Source: Catenulispora sp. GP43 (GTDB lineage: Bacteria; Actinomycetota; Actinomycetes; Streptomycetales; Catenulisporaceae). Taken from it: DNA of 64,000 bases. Shown piece by piece: positions 48,375 through 57,934 of this stretch. Made by a program: the position numbers and the translations under genes. The notes beneath the pieces are model-generated. The model was not told the DNA's origin and did not search any database. It was given only the letters and a program-made list of their open reading frames with translations. Every line of letters starts with the position of its first letter. The stretch's first letter is position 1. The stretch lies in NCBI RefSeq assembly GCF_041260665.1, contig NZ_JBGCCT010000021.1, positions 150,392 through 214,391 of the forward strand, written 5' to 3'.

Positions 48375-48944
48375 TCACATTGCCGGGGGCCGTGTGACGT
48401 CGAACGAGTCCCATTCCAGGTTCCAGAACGCTTCGAGCCCCTGGTCCGAGATGAACTGCCGCTCGACGTCGTGAATGGGGTAGAGCCCGACGATGTTGAT
48501 GACGTCGTGGCCTTCGTGTCCCTCAGGGCTGACGTCGACTCGGAAGTTCTGCGGATCGGCGATGGTCGGCTCGTAGATGGCGAACGCGGTCATGGCGGAC
48601 TCGGTGGAGATCGGTTCGCCGAAGTCGATCGTGCTTCCGTAGCTGAACGGGCACTTGCCACGCAGTGTCTCGGCGAGGTGTCCGGCCGCCATCGCCCAGA
48701 GGCGATCTGTGGATCGGACGCTGATGGAGAGCTCCCGGCTGCCATTCCGCCAGGCTGGATGGTCAGCCAGTGACAGCCCGTAGGTATGGCCGACGAGGTA
48801 GCCGGGTGAGGGATGGTCAAGGTAGGTCATGACGGTGACCTGGCCAAGGCCGGGGCTGGTCGACGGGAAAGGCGTGAAGGCTGGTTCCACCTCTCCTGAC
48901 AGCCGGTCGAGGTGGGCAAGATAGCGTTCGACGCGGCTGATCAT
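48375..48944 (-). CDS. SUFU (suppressor of fused)-domain protein, transposon cargo
   Basis: A 189-residue protein on the opposite strand near the right end of the outer transposon. The whole length fits the bacterial suppressor-of-fused domain: VMTYLDHPSPGYLVGHTYGL, SRELSISVRSTDRLWAMAAG, FSYGSTIDFGEPISTESAMT, VINIVGLYPIHDVERQF. Bacterial SUFU proteins are known mainly as immunity proteins against polymorphic toxins, and this one has no adjacent toxin gene, so it could be an orphan immunity gene carried by the transposon. Confidence 0.78.
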   Translation of the reverse strand: MISRVERYLAHLDRLSGEVEPAFTPFPSTSPGLGQVTVMTYLDHPSPGYLVGHTYGLSLADHPAWRNGSRELSISVRSTDRLWAMAAGHLAETLRGKCPFSYGSTIDFGEPISTESAMTAFAIYEPTIADPQNFRVDVSPEGHEGHDVINIVGLYPIHDVERQFISDQGLEAFWNLEWDSFDVTRPPAM

Positions 48945-49066
48945 GACCGCATCATGCCCGGCTGGCGGGGTCCTTGTCGATCAAATGCTGGACTCATGGA
49001 TTGAACAGTCGAAGTCAACCAACGTCGCACACAGCCTTGACATTGCGCTCCAGATTCCACATAACC

Positions 49067-49525
49067 GAGGAAAAGATCGCCTACTACATGCGGACCCCGG
49101 CCTGGTGCCGCGCCACCGCACAAGAGGTCGGACCGGCCTGCGTGGAGGTGATCGCCGCCCTGGGCGAGCGCGGGGTGATGTCCAGCCTGCGGCAGGCCCA
49201 AGGCATTCTCGGGCTTCGAGACCGGCACGACCCGGCCCGGCTGGAGGCCGCCTGCCGCAAGGCCCTGACAGCCGGCGACCCGTCGTATCGCACCATCAAG
49301 GGCATCCTCACCCTGGGGATCGAGGACGATGCACAGGTCAGGGCGACCGGGGATGCCGGCGCTGCGGCGTTCCTGCACGGCCCCGAGCAGCTGTTCGGCG
49401 CCGACCCGGCCGCCGAGCACCGGCAGGCGGCGGACGACACGCTCTCCATGCGGGCCGTGGACGCCGTCCTCACCATGCCGAGCGGCGACGCCCTGCCCGC
49501 CATGGTGACCAAGGCCGCGCGATGA
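49067..49525 (+). pseudogene. istA: istA transposase, 3' part (IS21 family)
   Basis: 153 codons including the stop, in phase with 38930-40120 once the insertion and two bases are removed. It encodes EEKIAYYMRTPAWCRATAQE, VGPACVEVIAALGERGVMSS, RLEAACRKALTAGDPSYRTI, the standard C-terminus of IstA. Its stop overlaps the next small gene (ATGA). Confidence 0.9.
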
Positions 49526-49779
49526 GCGAGCCGACCGTGACCCTGTTCCCCGACGAGGCCGTCGAGCTGGCCCGCATCATCGACGTCTTCCTGGAATACG
49601 CCGCCAGGGGCAACGACTACCTCATCGCCGACCTGGCCGACATCGCCTACGGCGACCACATCGAGGGCTACCGGGACTGGACCGAGGAGTCCCTGGCCTG
49701 GGCCGGACGCCTCGCGCTGCGCATGAGACAACAGGCGGCCGAAGCGACCGCCACCACCACGAACGGAGACGAGCTGTGA
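49522..49779 (+). CDS. Small protein between istA and istB
   Basis: An 85-residue protein: MSEPTVTLFPDEAVELARII, then DVFLEYAARGNDYLIADLAD and WTEESLAWAGRLALRMRQ. It overlaps istA by ATGA and istB by GTGA, so it belongs to the IS21 operon. Similar short acidic proteins occur in some actinobacterial IS21 elements. Its role is unknown. Confidence 0.7.
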   Translation: MSEPTVTLFPDEAVELARIIDVFLEYAARGNDYLIADLADIAYGDHIEGYRDWTEESLAWAGRLALRMRQQAAEATATTTNGDEL

Positions 49780-50564
49780 CCATCTCATCGGTGCTCGACC
49801 CGGGCCTGCACGACTCGCTGCGCGCGTTGAAGCTGTCCGGGATGCTGGACACCCTCGACGCCCGTCTAGCCCAGGCCCGCGGCGGCGATCTCGGCCACCT
49901 GGACTTCCTGCAAGTGCTCTGCGACGACGAGATCACCCGGCGCGAGCAGCAGGCCATCGCCCGCCGCATCCGCCGCGCCACGTTCGAGTCAGCGCAGGCC
50001 ACCCTTGAAAGCTTCGACTTCGCCGCCGCCCCCAAGCTGCCCGCGGCGCAGATCCGCGACCTGGCTGGACTGCGCTGGCTCGCCGCCGGCGAGTCGATGA
50101 TCGCCTACGGCCCGGTCGGGGTCGGCAAGACCCACGTCGCCCAGGCCATGGGCCATCTCGCGATCCGCCGTGGCGCCGAGGTCCGGTTCACCAAGACCAG
50201 CCGCCTGCTGGCCGACCTGGCCGGCGGGCACGCCGACCGCAGCTTCGACAAACGGCTGGGCGACTACGTCCGCCCCGCCCTGCTCATCCTGGACGACTTC
50301 GCGATGCGCGAGTTCACCCCGGCCCAGGCCGACGACCTCTACGAGCTCGTCTCCGAGCGCACCGCACGCGGAGCCGCCATGGCACTGACCTCGAACAGGC
50401 AGCCGTCGGACTGGTATCCCCTGTTCCCGAACCCTGTTGTCGCAGAATCCTTACTCGATCGGCTGATCAACAACAGTCACCAGGTGTTCATGAACGGCCC
50501 CAGCTATCGCCCGAACAGGCGACCCGGACGGTCCGCAGACACCACGGAGACCAAGAGCGAGTAG
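49776..50564 (+). CDS. istB: IstB AAA+ ATPase helper (IS21 family)
   Basis: A 262-residue DnaC-like ATPase that promotes IS21 transposition by loading IstA on target DNA. Walker A is AYGPVGVGKTHVAQAMG, Walker B PALLILDDFAMREFTP, sensor AMALTSNRQPSDWYPLF. The length is typical. It is intact although istA is split; the ATPase could still be used in trans by another IS21 copy. Confidence 0.92.
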   Translation: MTISSVLDPGLHDSLRALKLSGMLDTLDARLAQARGGDLGHLDFLQVLCDDEITRREQQAIARRIRRATFESAQATLESFDFAAAPKLPAAQIRDLAGLRWLAAGESMIAYGPVGVGKTHVAQAMGHLAIRRGAEVRFTKTSRLLADLAGGHADRSFDKRLGDYVRPALLILDDFAMREFTPAQADDLYELVSERTARGAAMALTSNRQPSDWYPLFPNPVVAESLLDRLINNSHQVFMNGPSYRPNRRPGRSADTTETKSE

Positions 50565-50665
50565 CTTCAGACACGGACCGGACCCTGGTGGATTCCGTGG
50601 ACGCAGGGGTGGTGGATTACGGCGTCGTCGACACCCAGGCGGTAAGCGGCATCCGCGGGGCGTGT

Positions 50666-51127
50666 TCAGAACGCGATCGTGAACCGGCCGTCCGCGAGTT
50701 TGCGCAGCCAGCCACGGTCGGCGAGCCTGCTCAGCTTCGCCCGCAACGGCTCCAGCTTGCCCCGCTCCCCGACCGGCAGGCCCAGCACCGACCCGACCTC
50801 CTTGACCTTCACCGGCCCGGCCGCGTCGCGGACGATCGTCCAGATGCGCTGGTAGTCCGCCGGGAGCACGCCGACGTCGCCATCACCCACGCGTACCGGG
50901 ATCAGCAGCACCGACCGGCCACCCACCTGAGCCTCCTCCGGCGCCGGCGCGAGCGACAGGTACTCCAGGACGTCCTGCTCGCTGAACCGCTGCACGACCC
51001 GCTCGGCCACCACGAGCTCGTCCCGCTCGACGCGCACCTCGTCCAGCTGCTTGACCAGCTGTTCCTCCAGCAGGTCCAGCTCGGCACGCCGCGCGGCGAT
51101 CCGTTCCAGCATCACCGAATCCGTCAT
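50666..51127 (-). CDS. Small coiled-coil plus winged-helix protein
   Basis: A 153-residue protein starting MTDSVMLERIAARRAELDLL. Residues 5-55 form a charged coiled coil (EEQLVKQLDEVRVERDELVV), and the C-terminal half is HTH-like (TIVRDAAGPVKVKEVGSVLG, LRAKLSRLADRGWLRKLADG). Comparable proteins often accompany actinobacterial transposases and are probably regulatory. It is just outside the IS21 right end. No clear SD is visible. Confidence 0.6.
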   Translation of the reverse strand: MTDSVMLERIAARRAELDLLEEQLVKQLDEVRVERDELVVAERVVQRFSEQDVLEYLSLAPAPEEAQVGGRSVLLIPVRVGDGDVGVLPADYQRIWTIVRDAAGPVKVKEVGSVLGLPVGERGKLEPLRAKLSRLADRGWLRKLADGRFTIAF

Positions 51128-51355
51128 GAAGCCGAGCGTAGGAACCACAGCCAGGCGCCGCGGTCGGAACCAGCGCGAACCACCCGGACGAACGATCTAC
51201 ACCGAAGACACCCGTCCACGACCAGTGCGAACACCCGAGAGCACTGTCACACCAGGCCCCCTGACCAGCCGAAACCAAGATGGTGGATCTTCATTGGCCA
51301 AGTTCTGACCAGAACAGGGCCCCGCGGCCAGGTTTCAGAGGCACCATAGGCACCT

Positions 51356-54300
51356 TCAGGTAGACTGCTCGCAGAACCAGCGTAACCATTCGCTTGAGTG
51401 CTCCGTAAGGCAGACGTTCCTCGCAACCTGCTGGACAAGCGCAGGAAACGTGTGATCGTCGCGCCGCCACAGAACGAGCTCTTTGACTGCGGCGAGCTGT
51501 TCCAGGACGCGATCAGCCGAAGGTACTGCCGCCGCGCTCAAGTCGGCAAGCAGCGGACTGCTACAGTACCGCTTCTGCAACCACTCACGAGCTGGCTGAC
51601 GTACGGCCACATCATCATCCGCGATGATCCGATTCACCACTTCCGTAATGTCGCCGAACGCTGGCAGGGCGAGCGTTTCGATCGCTGCACGGCGCAATCC
51701 TGAGAAGTCGGACGTCACCGCGCGTGCCAGCAGATCCCGCGTCTCCTCGCCAGGCCCCTGCCTACCTACCAGCGCAATCACGGACTTGATGGCCGTGGAG
51801 CAATTCCCGCCTACGGCCTCTCTATAGAGTACTGGCAGGACCTCGTCACGGTCACCCCATGACGTAGCGAGGACGTACCCTGCCTTGACCGCGAGCGCCT
51901 GGTCGGCACTGGAGTACAGGCCGAGAAGTGAGGGCAGGTCCAGGGGAAGACCGCTGACCCACCTGGCCAGAGAGAACTCCAGAAAGTAGCGGGTAATGGG
52001 TGCGCCGTCGGCAGCGGCGCCCAGCAAGTCGTCGGGCGAGACCTCTCGCAACAATGTCGCAGTTTTTACCGCCTGGTAACGAACCCACCAATGCGAGTCT
52101 CTCAGGGAATCAGTCAGTACCTTGCGAAGCCGCGCGATGCCACTGAGCCAGCGCCAGGCATAGACGGCGCACGCTTGCCCGCGCACTAGCTCGTCGGAAT
52201 CACCGCACAACGCGAGTATGGCGTCCCTAGTCTCCGCGGCATCGGGACAACAGTCCATGAGGAGGTCTAAGGCTGTCATGCGAACAACCGCGCTGGGATC
52301 GCGAACCGCGTCAAATAGCATCCGACGGATGTTCGCGTCGTCCCGTCGAATCCGCGTCAACGCAGATAACACGAGCTCGCGTTGTGCGAAATGGGGGTCT
52401 ACCGCGGCCGTCACGAGGAGTTCCAGGACCATGGGATGATCTGGCCAACGCACGCTGAGCTGATCAATGGCATCCCAGCGCTGGGTCCAGTCGGATGACG
52501 ACGCGGCCCGTACGAGGTCGTCGAAGTGGTACAGCGGCGGTGGTGACTGGACCGAATCGAGCCTCAGAACCCTGACGGAGCGCTGTGGATCGCGCCTGGC
52601 CGCCACTTGCACGACTCGGGTCCCGAGTTCATTCGGTTGGAAGGCTGTCAGCGTCTCGACGGCGAATCGGCGAATCGCCTCGTTGGGGTCCAGCGTGGCG
52701 TACCGCAATGCGGCCCAGGCCTCGCGGCTCGCAGTCGCGTCCCGGAACCGGTGCCTGACCAAATGCTGGAGCGCCGCCAAACGGACATCATCGTCCAGAT
52801 CTCGGGCGGACCGCCGCGCCACCTCTCGTGTTTCCGACTCTTCGGGCCATGCGGCCAAGAGTATCTCGAAGCCGGCGCGACGAATGTAGCCCACCGGTTC
52901 GTGGAGCAGGTTTGTAATCCTTTCTCGACTGTCGTTCCGGTGAAGCCCGACGTGTTCAAGGATTTGGGTCCCGTTGCCCCGCGCGACCGCCTCGGGGCGA
53001 CCGACGGCCCATGCCGCGATGGCCAGCGCCACGCCCTCATCGTCTGCTGCGGACAGACAGGTCGCATCGAGTGCGATACCGTGCATCGGCCAGAGCTGGT
53101 CGGTCAGAGCTCGTTGCACCGCCTCTCGGGTCTGCGCTGCATCCGGCCAGCGGATCAGCAGGAATTCCAGCCCTGCCACACGTGCGGGCAGGCAGGTGTC
53201 CCTGGTCAGCCGAGTGGCATCGGCGATCGTGACGATCCGATCGATGTGACCAAGCATGACGAGGGCGTGCCGGGCAAACCCTGCAACCTGAAAGTCAGCG
53301 TCCCGCAGCGCGTAGTCTATGAGCGCTATGGCCTCCGCATGTTGTGGCCATCGCAGGGCCAAGGACGCGATCGCCACCAATCGCACGGTCGACTCTGGAT
53401 CCTGGGCTGCCTCGCAAACGGCCGCCAATGTGTCGGGGTCTTGAGGCCAACATGTGACCAACGTTTCCAGGGCTGCGGCACGAGCGGCGGAGGAGCTGGC
53501 TCTGGCGGCACGCTTCAGGGCCCTGAATCCGTAGGTGTCATCGCGGAAATGCTCGGCGAGTGACTGCTGGGCGAACAGACGGATATGGAAGTTGGCGTCA
53601 CTGCTTGCCCGCGCCAGCCAGACCGTCGTCTCGACGGCGTCAGGCTTCCGCAACAGCACTGTGACAACGCCGAACTGCCGAATCGCGTCGTCGAGGTCGA
53701 TCAGGGCGCGCCCTAGCAGATCTGAATCAGGTACGCAGCCGGCTGCCGAAAGACTCAAGGCCTTGATCGCGGAGTATCGGATGCCGGAAACGGAATCACG
53801 TGCCGCCGCGCCGGCGATCGCTCGTCCAATATCGGTATCCGGCTGCCACATGACTGCCAGATCAAAGGCCATGCGACGCACCTCGGCATCCATGTCAGCG
53901 GCAGCCCGTCGTACCTCTTCCCAGACCACCGGATCGGACGGATCACGCGCAACGAGCTGGAACAGCGCAGCCTCACGGTCGAGCGCCACAGCCGATCTGG
54001 CGGCGATGAGCAGTTCTGCCTGGGACGCCTTGGGTCCGAACCGATCGGCAATGGTGGTCTGATGCGTCACCCCGCGGACACCGCCGTCCGGATCCATGCA
54101 CGCGATTTCAACTGCCGCGGCACACTCGCTCGCCCAGCGCGGATCGGCGATGAGCGACTCGAGGGCGAACTGCCGGATGGTCGGGTCAGGGTCTTCGGTG
54201 GCATGGCGTAGCAGGTGGGCTCCGACGTCGTCGGCCTGTGACGCCGCAAGTGTTTCCAGCGCGACCTGGCGAACAATCCCGTCCCGGCTGCGAGTCGCGG

Positions 54301-57300
54301 CCACAAAGACAGGGCGCACGTCGGGATCGGCAGCATGGAACATCGCCAATATCCGCATCGCAGTCGTCCGCGCGTCGGCATCGGGATCTCCGACCGCAGC
54401 CAGTGCAGCCCGGCGGGTCAACCGATGGCGCGGCCAATGGTCGAGCAGGAACGCCAACGCCTTACGGCGCACGCCACGGCTCGGATCGCGAGTCGCCCGC
54501 CAGACGGCCTCGACGGAGCCGGGCTCCTCGCTCCAGTTCTCGCCGAAAGACTCCAGCGCCTCTGTGCGCATGCCGGAATCCGGGTCCTCGGCCGCCTGGC
54601 GCAGGACCGCGACGGGGTCTTCGGGCACCCCTGACAACCGCGCCAGGGCCACGCGCGCCATGAACCGCACGGCGCCGTCTATGTCCCGGCCAGCCTGCTC
54701 GAGGAGGTCAGGGGTTTTCGGGTGTTCTAGCCAACGGGTGGCGAGCAGATCAACAGCCGTCGCGCGCACGCCCTCGTGGAGGTCACCGAATGCGCGATGA
54801 ACGGCCAGCAGGGTGTTCGGGTCCTCTGCCCACTGCGCGACGAGCGCGTTCAACGCCGCCTCGCGAACGTCCTCATCCACCTCCTCGGACGCCCTTCGCA
54901 CCAGCGGCAATGTCTCGGGGTCGTCAGCCCAGCTGGCGGCAAGAAATTCGAGAGCCGCTCGGCGTACGTCCCAGTGTGGATCGTGTCGCGCCATGTTCCG
55001 TACGGTCGGCAGGGTGTCGGCGTGTTGGCCCCAGCGTGTGACCAGCGCGCTCAGGGCCGCTTTGCGAACCTCACTGTCGTGGTCGACGAGTGCCTGGCAG
55101 ACTGCTGTGAAGGCGACCGGCTCGGCGGTCCAGTGGGTGGAGAGAGCCACAAGCGCTGACTTGCGCACGCCATCGCTGTAGTCACGGACCGCGACGGACA
55201 GAGCGGCCAGCGCGTCGGGATGATCGGCCCAATGTTCGGAGATTGCGTCGAACGCAGCTGATCGGACATTGATGATGGGGTCCCGGACCGCACACAGGAC
55301 GACCTCTCGCGTGGCATCCCGGTCGGGCCAGACCGCGGAGAGTCCGAGTACTGCTGCCCCGCGCTGGTCACTGTCCGGGGCTGTGATCGCCCGGTCAGCG
55401 AGTTCGTCACGAACCCGGTCAGAGTCAGGGAACAACGCGGCGACGAATCGCGCGGCGAACTGTGCCGCCGGCCGCACCCCGGTACGTCCGCCATATTCGT
55501 CGAACCATGCGAGGTACCGCTCCCGGCCGGGCCACCGCGCGCCGATTGCGGTGATGGCCGGTAGGACGGCCGTCACCAGGCGCTGGTCGCGGGCCTCGGC
55601 GAACGAGCGGATCGGGCGGCGCAGGGTCGCGATCAGCGCTTCGAGAGTCTGCAAGGCGCTGTTCGTGGCGGCGCTGATGTTCCGGATCTCGACCAGACAC
55701 TGGGTGGCGAGGGTTACCGCCTCAAGCGACGGATTGTCGAGCATGCCGGAGTGGGCTGGCCGGGCTTCGGTGACCAGATGGGCGATGATCCGGTCAGCGA
55801 CGCTGACATCGACCATACCGGTGACCAACCGCAGAACCTCAGACCAGGCATGGTCTTCCCAGTGTCCGCCGAAGACGTCGGTGACAAGGTCGGACTCGGA
55901 CAGTTCCCTGGTCTTCTCGAAGCGTGCCACGATCTCGCTCGCGCAGAAGAATTCGAGAAGGCCGCGATGCACGAACCCGTAGATCCTCGAGCCGTAGCGG
56001 GCCAGGACGAAGTTCCGCTCCCGGAACTGTTCAATCATCGCGTTTGCGATCGCGGCGGCCCGGGTCGGCTCGTACTGGAACCGGGTCTGAAGGTAGTCCC
56101 TGATCTCTGCGACGAGATCGTCGTGCCACAGGTGGTTGCCTGCCAGGCCTTGCGCCCCGGTCTGCATTCGGTAGGCGAGGCGCCGGAGCAGCTCCTTCTT
56201 GTCGTCCTCGCGAATGACTGCGGCGTCGACACTGGCGTCCTGGAGGTGCTTGTTTACGTCCCAGTGCTGGATAAGAACGCTTGCGGCATGATCGTAGACC
56301 TTCCATCGCTCGCGCGGCAGTTCTTGATGTTTGCCAATGATCGCCAGAATGGTCAGCAGCATCGGATTGCCGGCCAGTTCTCGGATAGAGGGGGACTCGC
56401 GGATGGACCTGACCAGCCGCTCACGCCGGCCCGCAGCGACGGCGGGCCGGTCGCCCAGGGCGAGGCCGTACCAGGACTCGAGGAAGGTGTCGGTCTGCTT
56501 GGGGTCGAGGTCCTGGATCGTGTAGTGACGGAATCCGGCCTCCCGCAGGATGCGGGGACGGTAGCCGACGACCCGTGAGGTGACCAGGATCCGCGCGCTC
56601 GGGTAGGTCGCGGCGAAGCCGGCGATCTGCCGGGCTACCGCCTCGCGCTCGCGCGGATCGAATAGCTCGTCCAGGCCGTCGAGCAGGACCAGTATCTTTC
56701 CGCCGCCATGCAACTCATCCTCGAGGACCTCGGCGGGCACTCCGAGACCGTCGGAACGGGCTCGGAAGGAGAGGTACTCAATGAGCGTTTCGTGTCGGTC
56801 GCGGGACAACGAATAGTCCCGCAGCTCGACCAGCACCGGCTGGTAACCGCGCAGTGCGGCAAGTCTCTCGTGCTCCTGCTCCTGAGCGAGGGAGAGTGCG
56901 ATATAGCGGGACAGCGTGGACTTCCCAGCGCCGGGATCGCCAAGCAGCACAACCAGGCGGGCGCGGGGCTGGCCGACAGCGTCGAAGGCCAGCTCGGCCG
57001 GACGGGCACGATACGACTGCTGCACCTGCTCCAATCGCTGCCGATCGACTCCTTGCGGCAGGTCGTCGGCCGAGATCCTGGCCGACTCCTGGATCCTCAC
57101 TTGCAGCGCCTTGGGCAGCTCTGGGGGAGACACGTCTTCGCGTACGTTCGGCTCGACGAATACCTCGCGCAGGCCGATCGCGAGGTGCTCGTCCCGCTCC
57201 GGTGGGGTCAGCGCGTCGAGATCGAGCCGTCGGTACTCATCGACCAGGCGGCCTCGGTATCGGGCCCACTCTGCACGGCCAGCCACGGTGATCCGCTGGT

Positions 57301-57904
57301 CCGGCACCCCGTTCATGCGGCGCTGGATCTCGCGGGACACCGCCTCGGCCACCTTGGACCGCAGATCGTCGGCGGTGGTGAAGAAGTCGCAGACGTGCCG
57401 CTCGGCAACCCGCTGACGGAAAGTTTCGATCTTGTCGTAGGCGGCCCCCCGGTCGACCCAGACAGGCGGCCAGGGCGCGGTCTCGTCATGCAGGAACATA
57501 AGGCGGGGCACATCCGCCTCGCCTGCCTGGTCGTATTCGAGTTCGGTGATGGACTTGTCATGCCCGTCCGGGATGTAACCGTAGCGCCATGCCAGCAAGC
57601 CGATATAGAGGTCGCTGGACCGCACGTCAGCGAGGCAGCGGTCTAGCGGCCGGGACTCTTCGGCAACGTAGGTCCCCATCACCACATCCGTCACGTCCAA
57701 CCGCTGCATGGCGAGACGGACCTGGGCCCGGTGCTCTGGGAGGTCCTCGAACGTCGAGGAGATATACACCCGCAGCGGGGACGGATCACGGCCGGTCGCC
57801 TGCGCCTCCTTCGCGTTGACGATGGTGATCGTCTGATGGACGGCGGTGAAAGCGTCTCGCCCGGCGGAGACCTGCTGCCGTGGTACGGCGTCACCCGGTT
57901 CCAT
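51356..57904 (-). CDS. DUF4062-NACHT-HEAT repeat protein (bacterial NLR-like)
   Basis: A 2182-residue protein. The N-terminal 30 residues hold QQVSAGRDAFTAVHQTITIV, a motif echoed in the neighbouring 127-residue protein. Residues ~40-185 are DUF4062 (LRVYISSTFEDLPEHRAQVR, SDLYIGLLAWRYGYIPDG, ITELEYDQA). Residues ~300-560 are a NACHT NTPase: Walker A LLGDPGAGKSTLSRYIALSL, Walker B KILVLLDGLDELFDPRE, sensor ARILVTSRVVGYR. From ~680 to the end there are repeated HEAT-like helix pairs (VRxAAFxxLxxxWxxxPDTLAxVxxAxxD), a very long solenoid for ligand recognition. Such NACHT proteins defend bacteria against phages by oligomerising after sensing. A single ORF in one frame over 6.5 kb is strong evidence that it is intact. 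Confidence 0.9.
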   Translation of the reverse strand: MEPGDAVPRQQVSAGRDAFTAVHQTITIVNAKEAQATGRDPSPLRVYISSTFEDLPEHRAQVRLAMQRLDVTDVVMGTYVAEESRPLDRCLADVRSSDLYIGLLAWRYGYIPDGHDKSITELEYDQAGEADVPRLMFLHDETAPWPPVWVDRGAAYDKIETFRQRVAERHVCDFFTTADDLRSKVAEAVSREIQRRMNGVPDQRITVAGRAEWARYRGRLVDEYRRLDLDALTPPERDEHLAIGLREVFVEPNVREDVSPPELPKALQVRIQESARISADDLPQGVDRQRLEQVQQSYRARPAELAFDAVGQPRARLVVLLGDPGAGKSTLSRYIALSLAQEQEHERLAALRGYQPVLVELRDYSLSRDRHETLIEYLSFRARSDGLGVPAEVLEDELHGGGKILVLLDGLDELFDPREREAVARQIAGFAATYPSARILVTSRVVGYRPRILREAGFRHYTIQDLDPKQTDTFLESWYGLALGDRPAVAAGRRERLVRSIRESPSIRELAGNPMLLTILAIIGKHQELPRERWKVYDHAASVLIQHWDVNKHLQDASVDAAVIREDDKKELLRRLAYRMQTGAQGLAGNHLWHDDLVAEIRDYLQTRFQYEPTRAAAIANAMIEQFRERNFVLARYGSRIYGFVHRGLLEFFCASEIVARFEKTRELSESDLVTDVFGGHWEDHAWSEVLRLVTGMVDVSVADRIIAHLVTEARPAHSGMLDNPSLEAVTLATQCLVEIRNISAATNSALQTLEALIATLRRPIRSFAEARDQRLVTAVLPAITAIGARWPGRERYLAWFDEYGGRTGVRPAAQFAARFVAALFPDSDRVRDELADRAITAPDSDQRGAAVLGLSAVWPDRDATREVVLCAVRDPIINVRSAAFDAISEHWADHPDALAALSVAVRDYSDGVRKSALVALSTHWTAEPVAFTAVCQALVDHDSEVRKAALSALVTRWGQHADTLPTVRNMARHDPHWDVRRAALEFLAASWADDPETLPLVRRASEEVDEDVREAALNALVAQWAEDPNTLLAVHRAFGDLHEGVRATAVDLLATRWLEHPKTPDLLEQAGRDIDGAVRFMARVALARLSGVPEDPVAVLRQAAEDPDSGMRTEALESFGENWSEEPGSVEAVWRATRDPSRGVRRKALAFLLDHWPRHRLTRRAALAAVGDPDADARTTAMRILAMFHAADPDVRPVFVAATRSRDGIVRQVALETLAASQADDVGAHLLRHATEDPDPTIRQFALESLIADPRWASECAAAVEIACMDPDGGVRGVTHQTTIADRFGPKASQAELLIAARSAVALDREAALFQLVARDPSDPVVWEEVRRAAADMDAEVRRMAFDLAVMWQPDTDIGRAIAGAAARDSVSGIRYSAIKALSLSAAGCVPDSDLLGRALIDLDDAIRQFGVVTVLLRKPDAVETTVWLARASSDANFHIRLFAQQSLAEHFRDDTYGFRALKRAARASSSAARAAALETLVTCWPQDPDTLAAVCEAAQDPESTVRLVAIASLALRWPQHAEAIALIDYALRDADFQVAGFARHALVMLGHIDRIVTIADATRLTRDTCLPARVAGLEFLLIRWPDAAQTREAVQRALTDQLWPMHGIALDATCLSAADDEGVALAIAAWAVGRPEAVARGNGTQILEHVGLHRNDSRERITNLLHEPVGYIRRAGFEILLAAWPEESETREVARRSARDLDDDVRLAALQHLVRHRFRDATASREAWAALRYATLDPNEAIRRFAVETLTAFQPNELGTRVVQVAARRDPQRSVRVLRLDSVQSPPPLYHFDDLVRAASSSDWTQRWDAIDQLSVRWPDHPMVLELLVTAAVDPHFAQRELVLSALTRIRRDDANIRRMLFDAVRDPSAVVRMTALDLLMDCCPDAAETRDAILALCGDSDELVRGQACAVYAWRWLSGIARLRKVLTDSLRDSHWWVRYQAVKTATLLREVSPDDLLGAAADGAPITRYFLEFSLARWVSGLPLDLPSLLGLYSSADQALAVKAGYVLATSWGDRDEVLPVLYREAVGGNCSTAIKSVIALVGRQGPGEETRDLLARAVTSDFSGLRRAAIETLALPAFGDITEVVNRIIADDDVAVRQPAREWLQKRYCSSPLLADLSAAAVPSADRVLEQLAAVKELVLWRRDDHTFPALVQQVARNVCLTEHSSEWLRWFCEQST

Positions 57905-57934
57905 GGATCCCCCACCCGAACTTGAGGTGTCGTC

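Larger units (their letters stand above)
40121..49064. mobile_element. Outer two-recombinase transposon (8944 bp including inner copy)
   Basis: Left end TTAGTTACTTGGAATCTGAC, right end CCAGATTCCACATAA; the GGAATCTG core is inverted between the ends. It sits within istA, with two extra bases (CC, 49065-49066) at the right junction. It carries a recombinase A gene (itself interrupted), recombinase B and a SUFU-domain gene on the opposite strand. Without the inner copy it would be about 4.25 kb. Confidence 0.8.
38809..50624. mobile_element. IS21-family element split by nested transposons
   Basis: The ends carry inverted copies of CGCCGTAATCCACC (38809 rightwards; complement ending at 50624), each accompanied by a further related repeat (GTAATCCACCAG at 38781; CCTGGTGGATTCC at 50584), as expected of IS21 ends. 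TCGT directly flanks both sides, a likely 4-bp target duplication. Without the 8.9-kb insertion the IS would be about 2.87 kb, with istA, a small middle gene and istB. Confidence 0.8.

Noticed and set aside
43998..48944. Third tyrosine recombinase (TnpC-like) in the transposons
   Set aside because: Neither cargo protein has recombinase motifs; only A and B are present.
52607..53563. Plus-strand frames opposite the NACHT gene
   Set aside because: Fragmentary shadows; the 6.5-kb minus-strand frame is continuous with clear domains.
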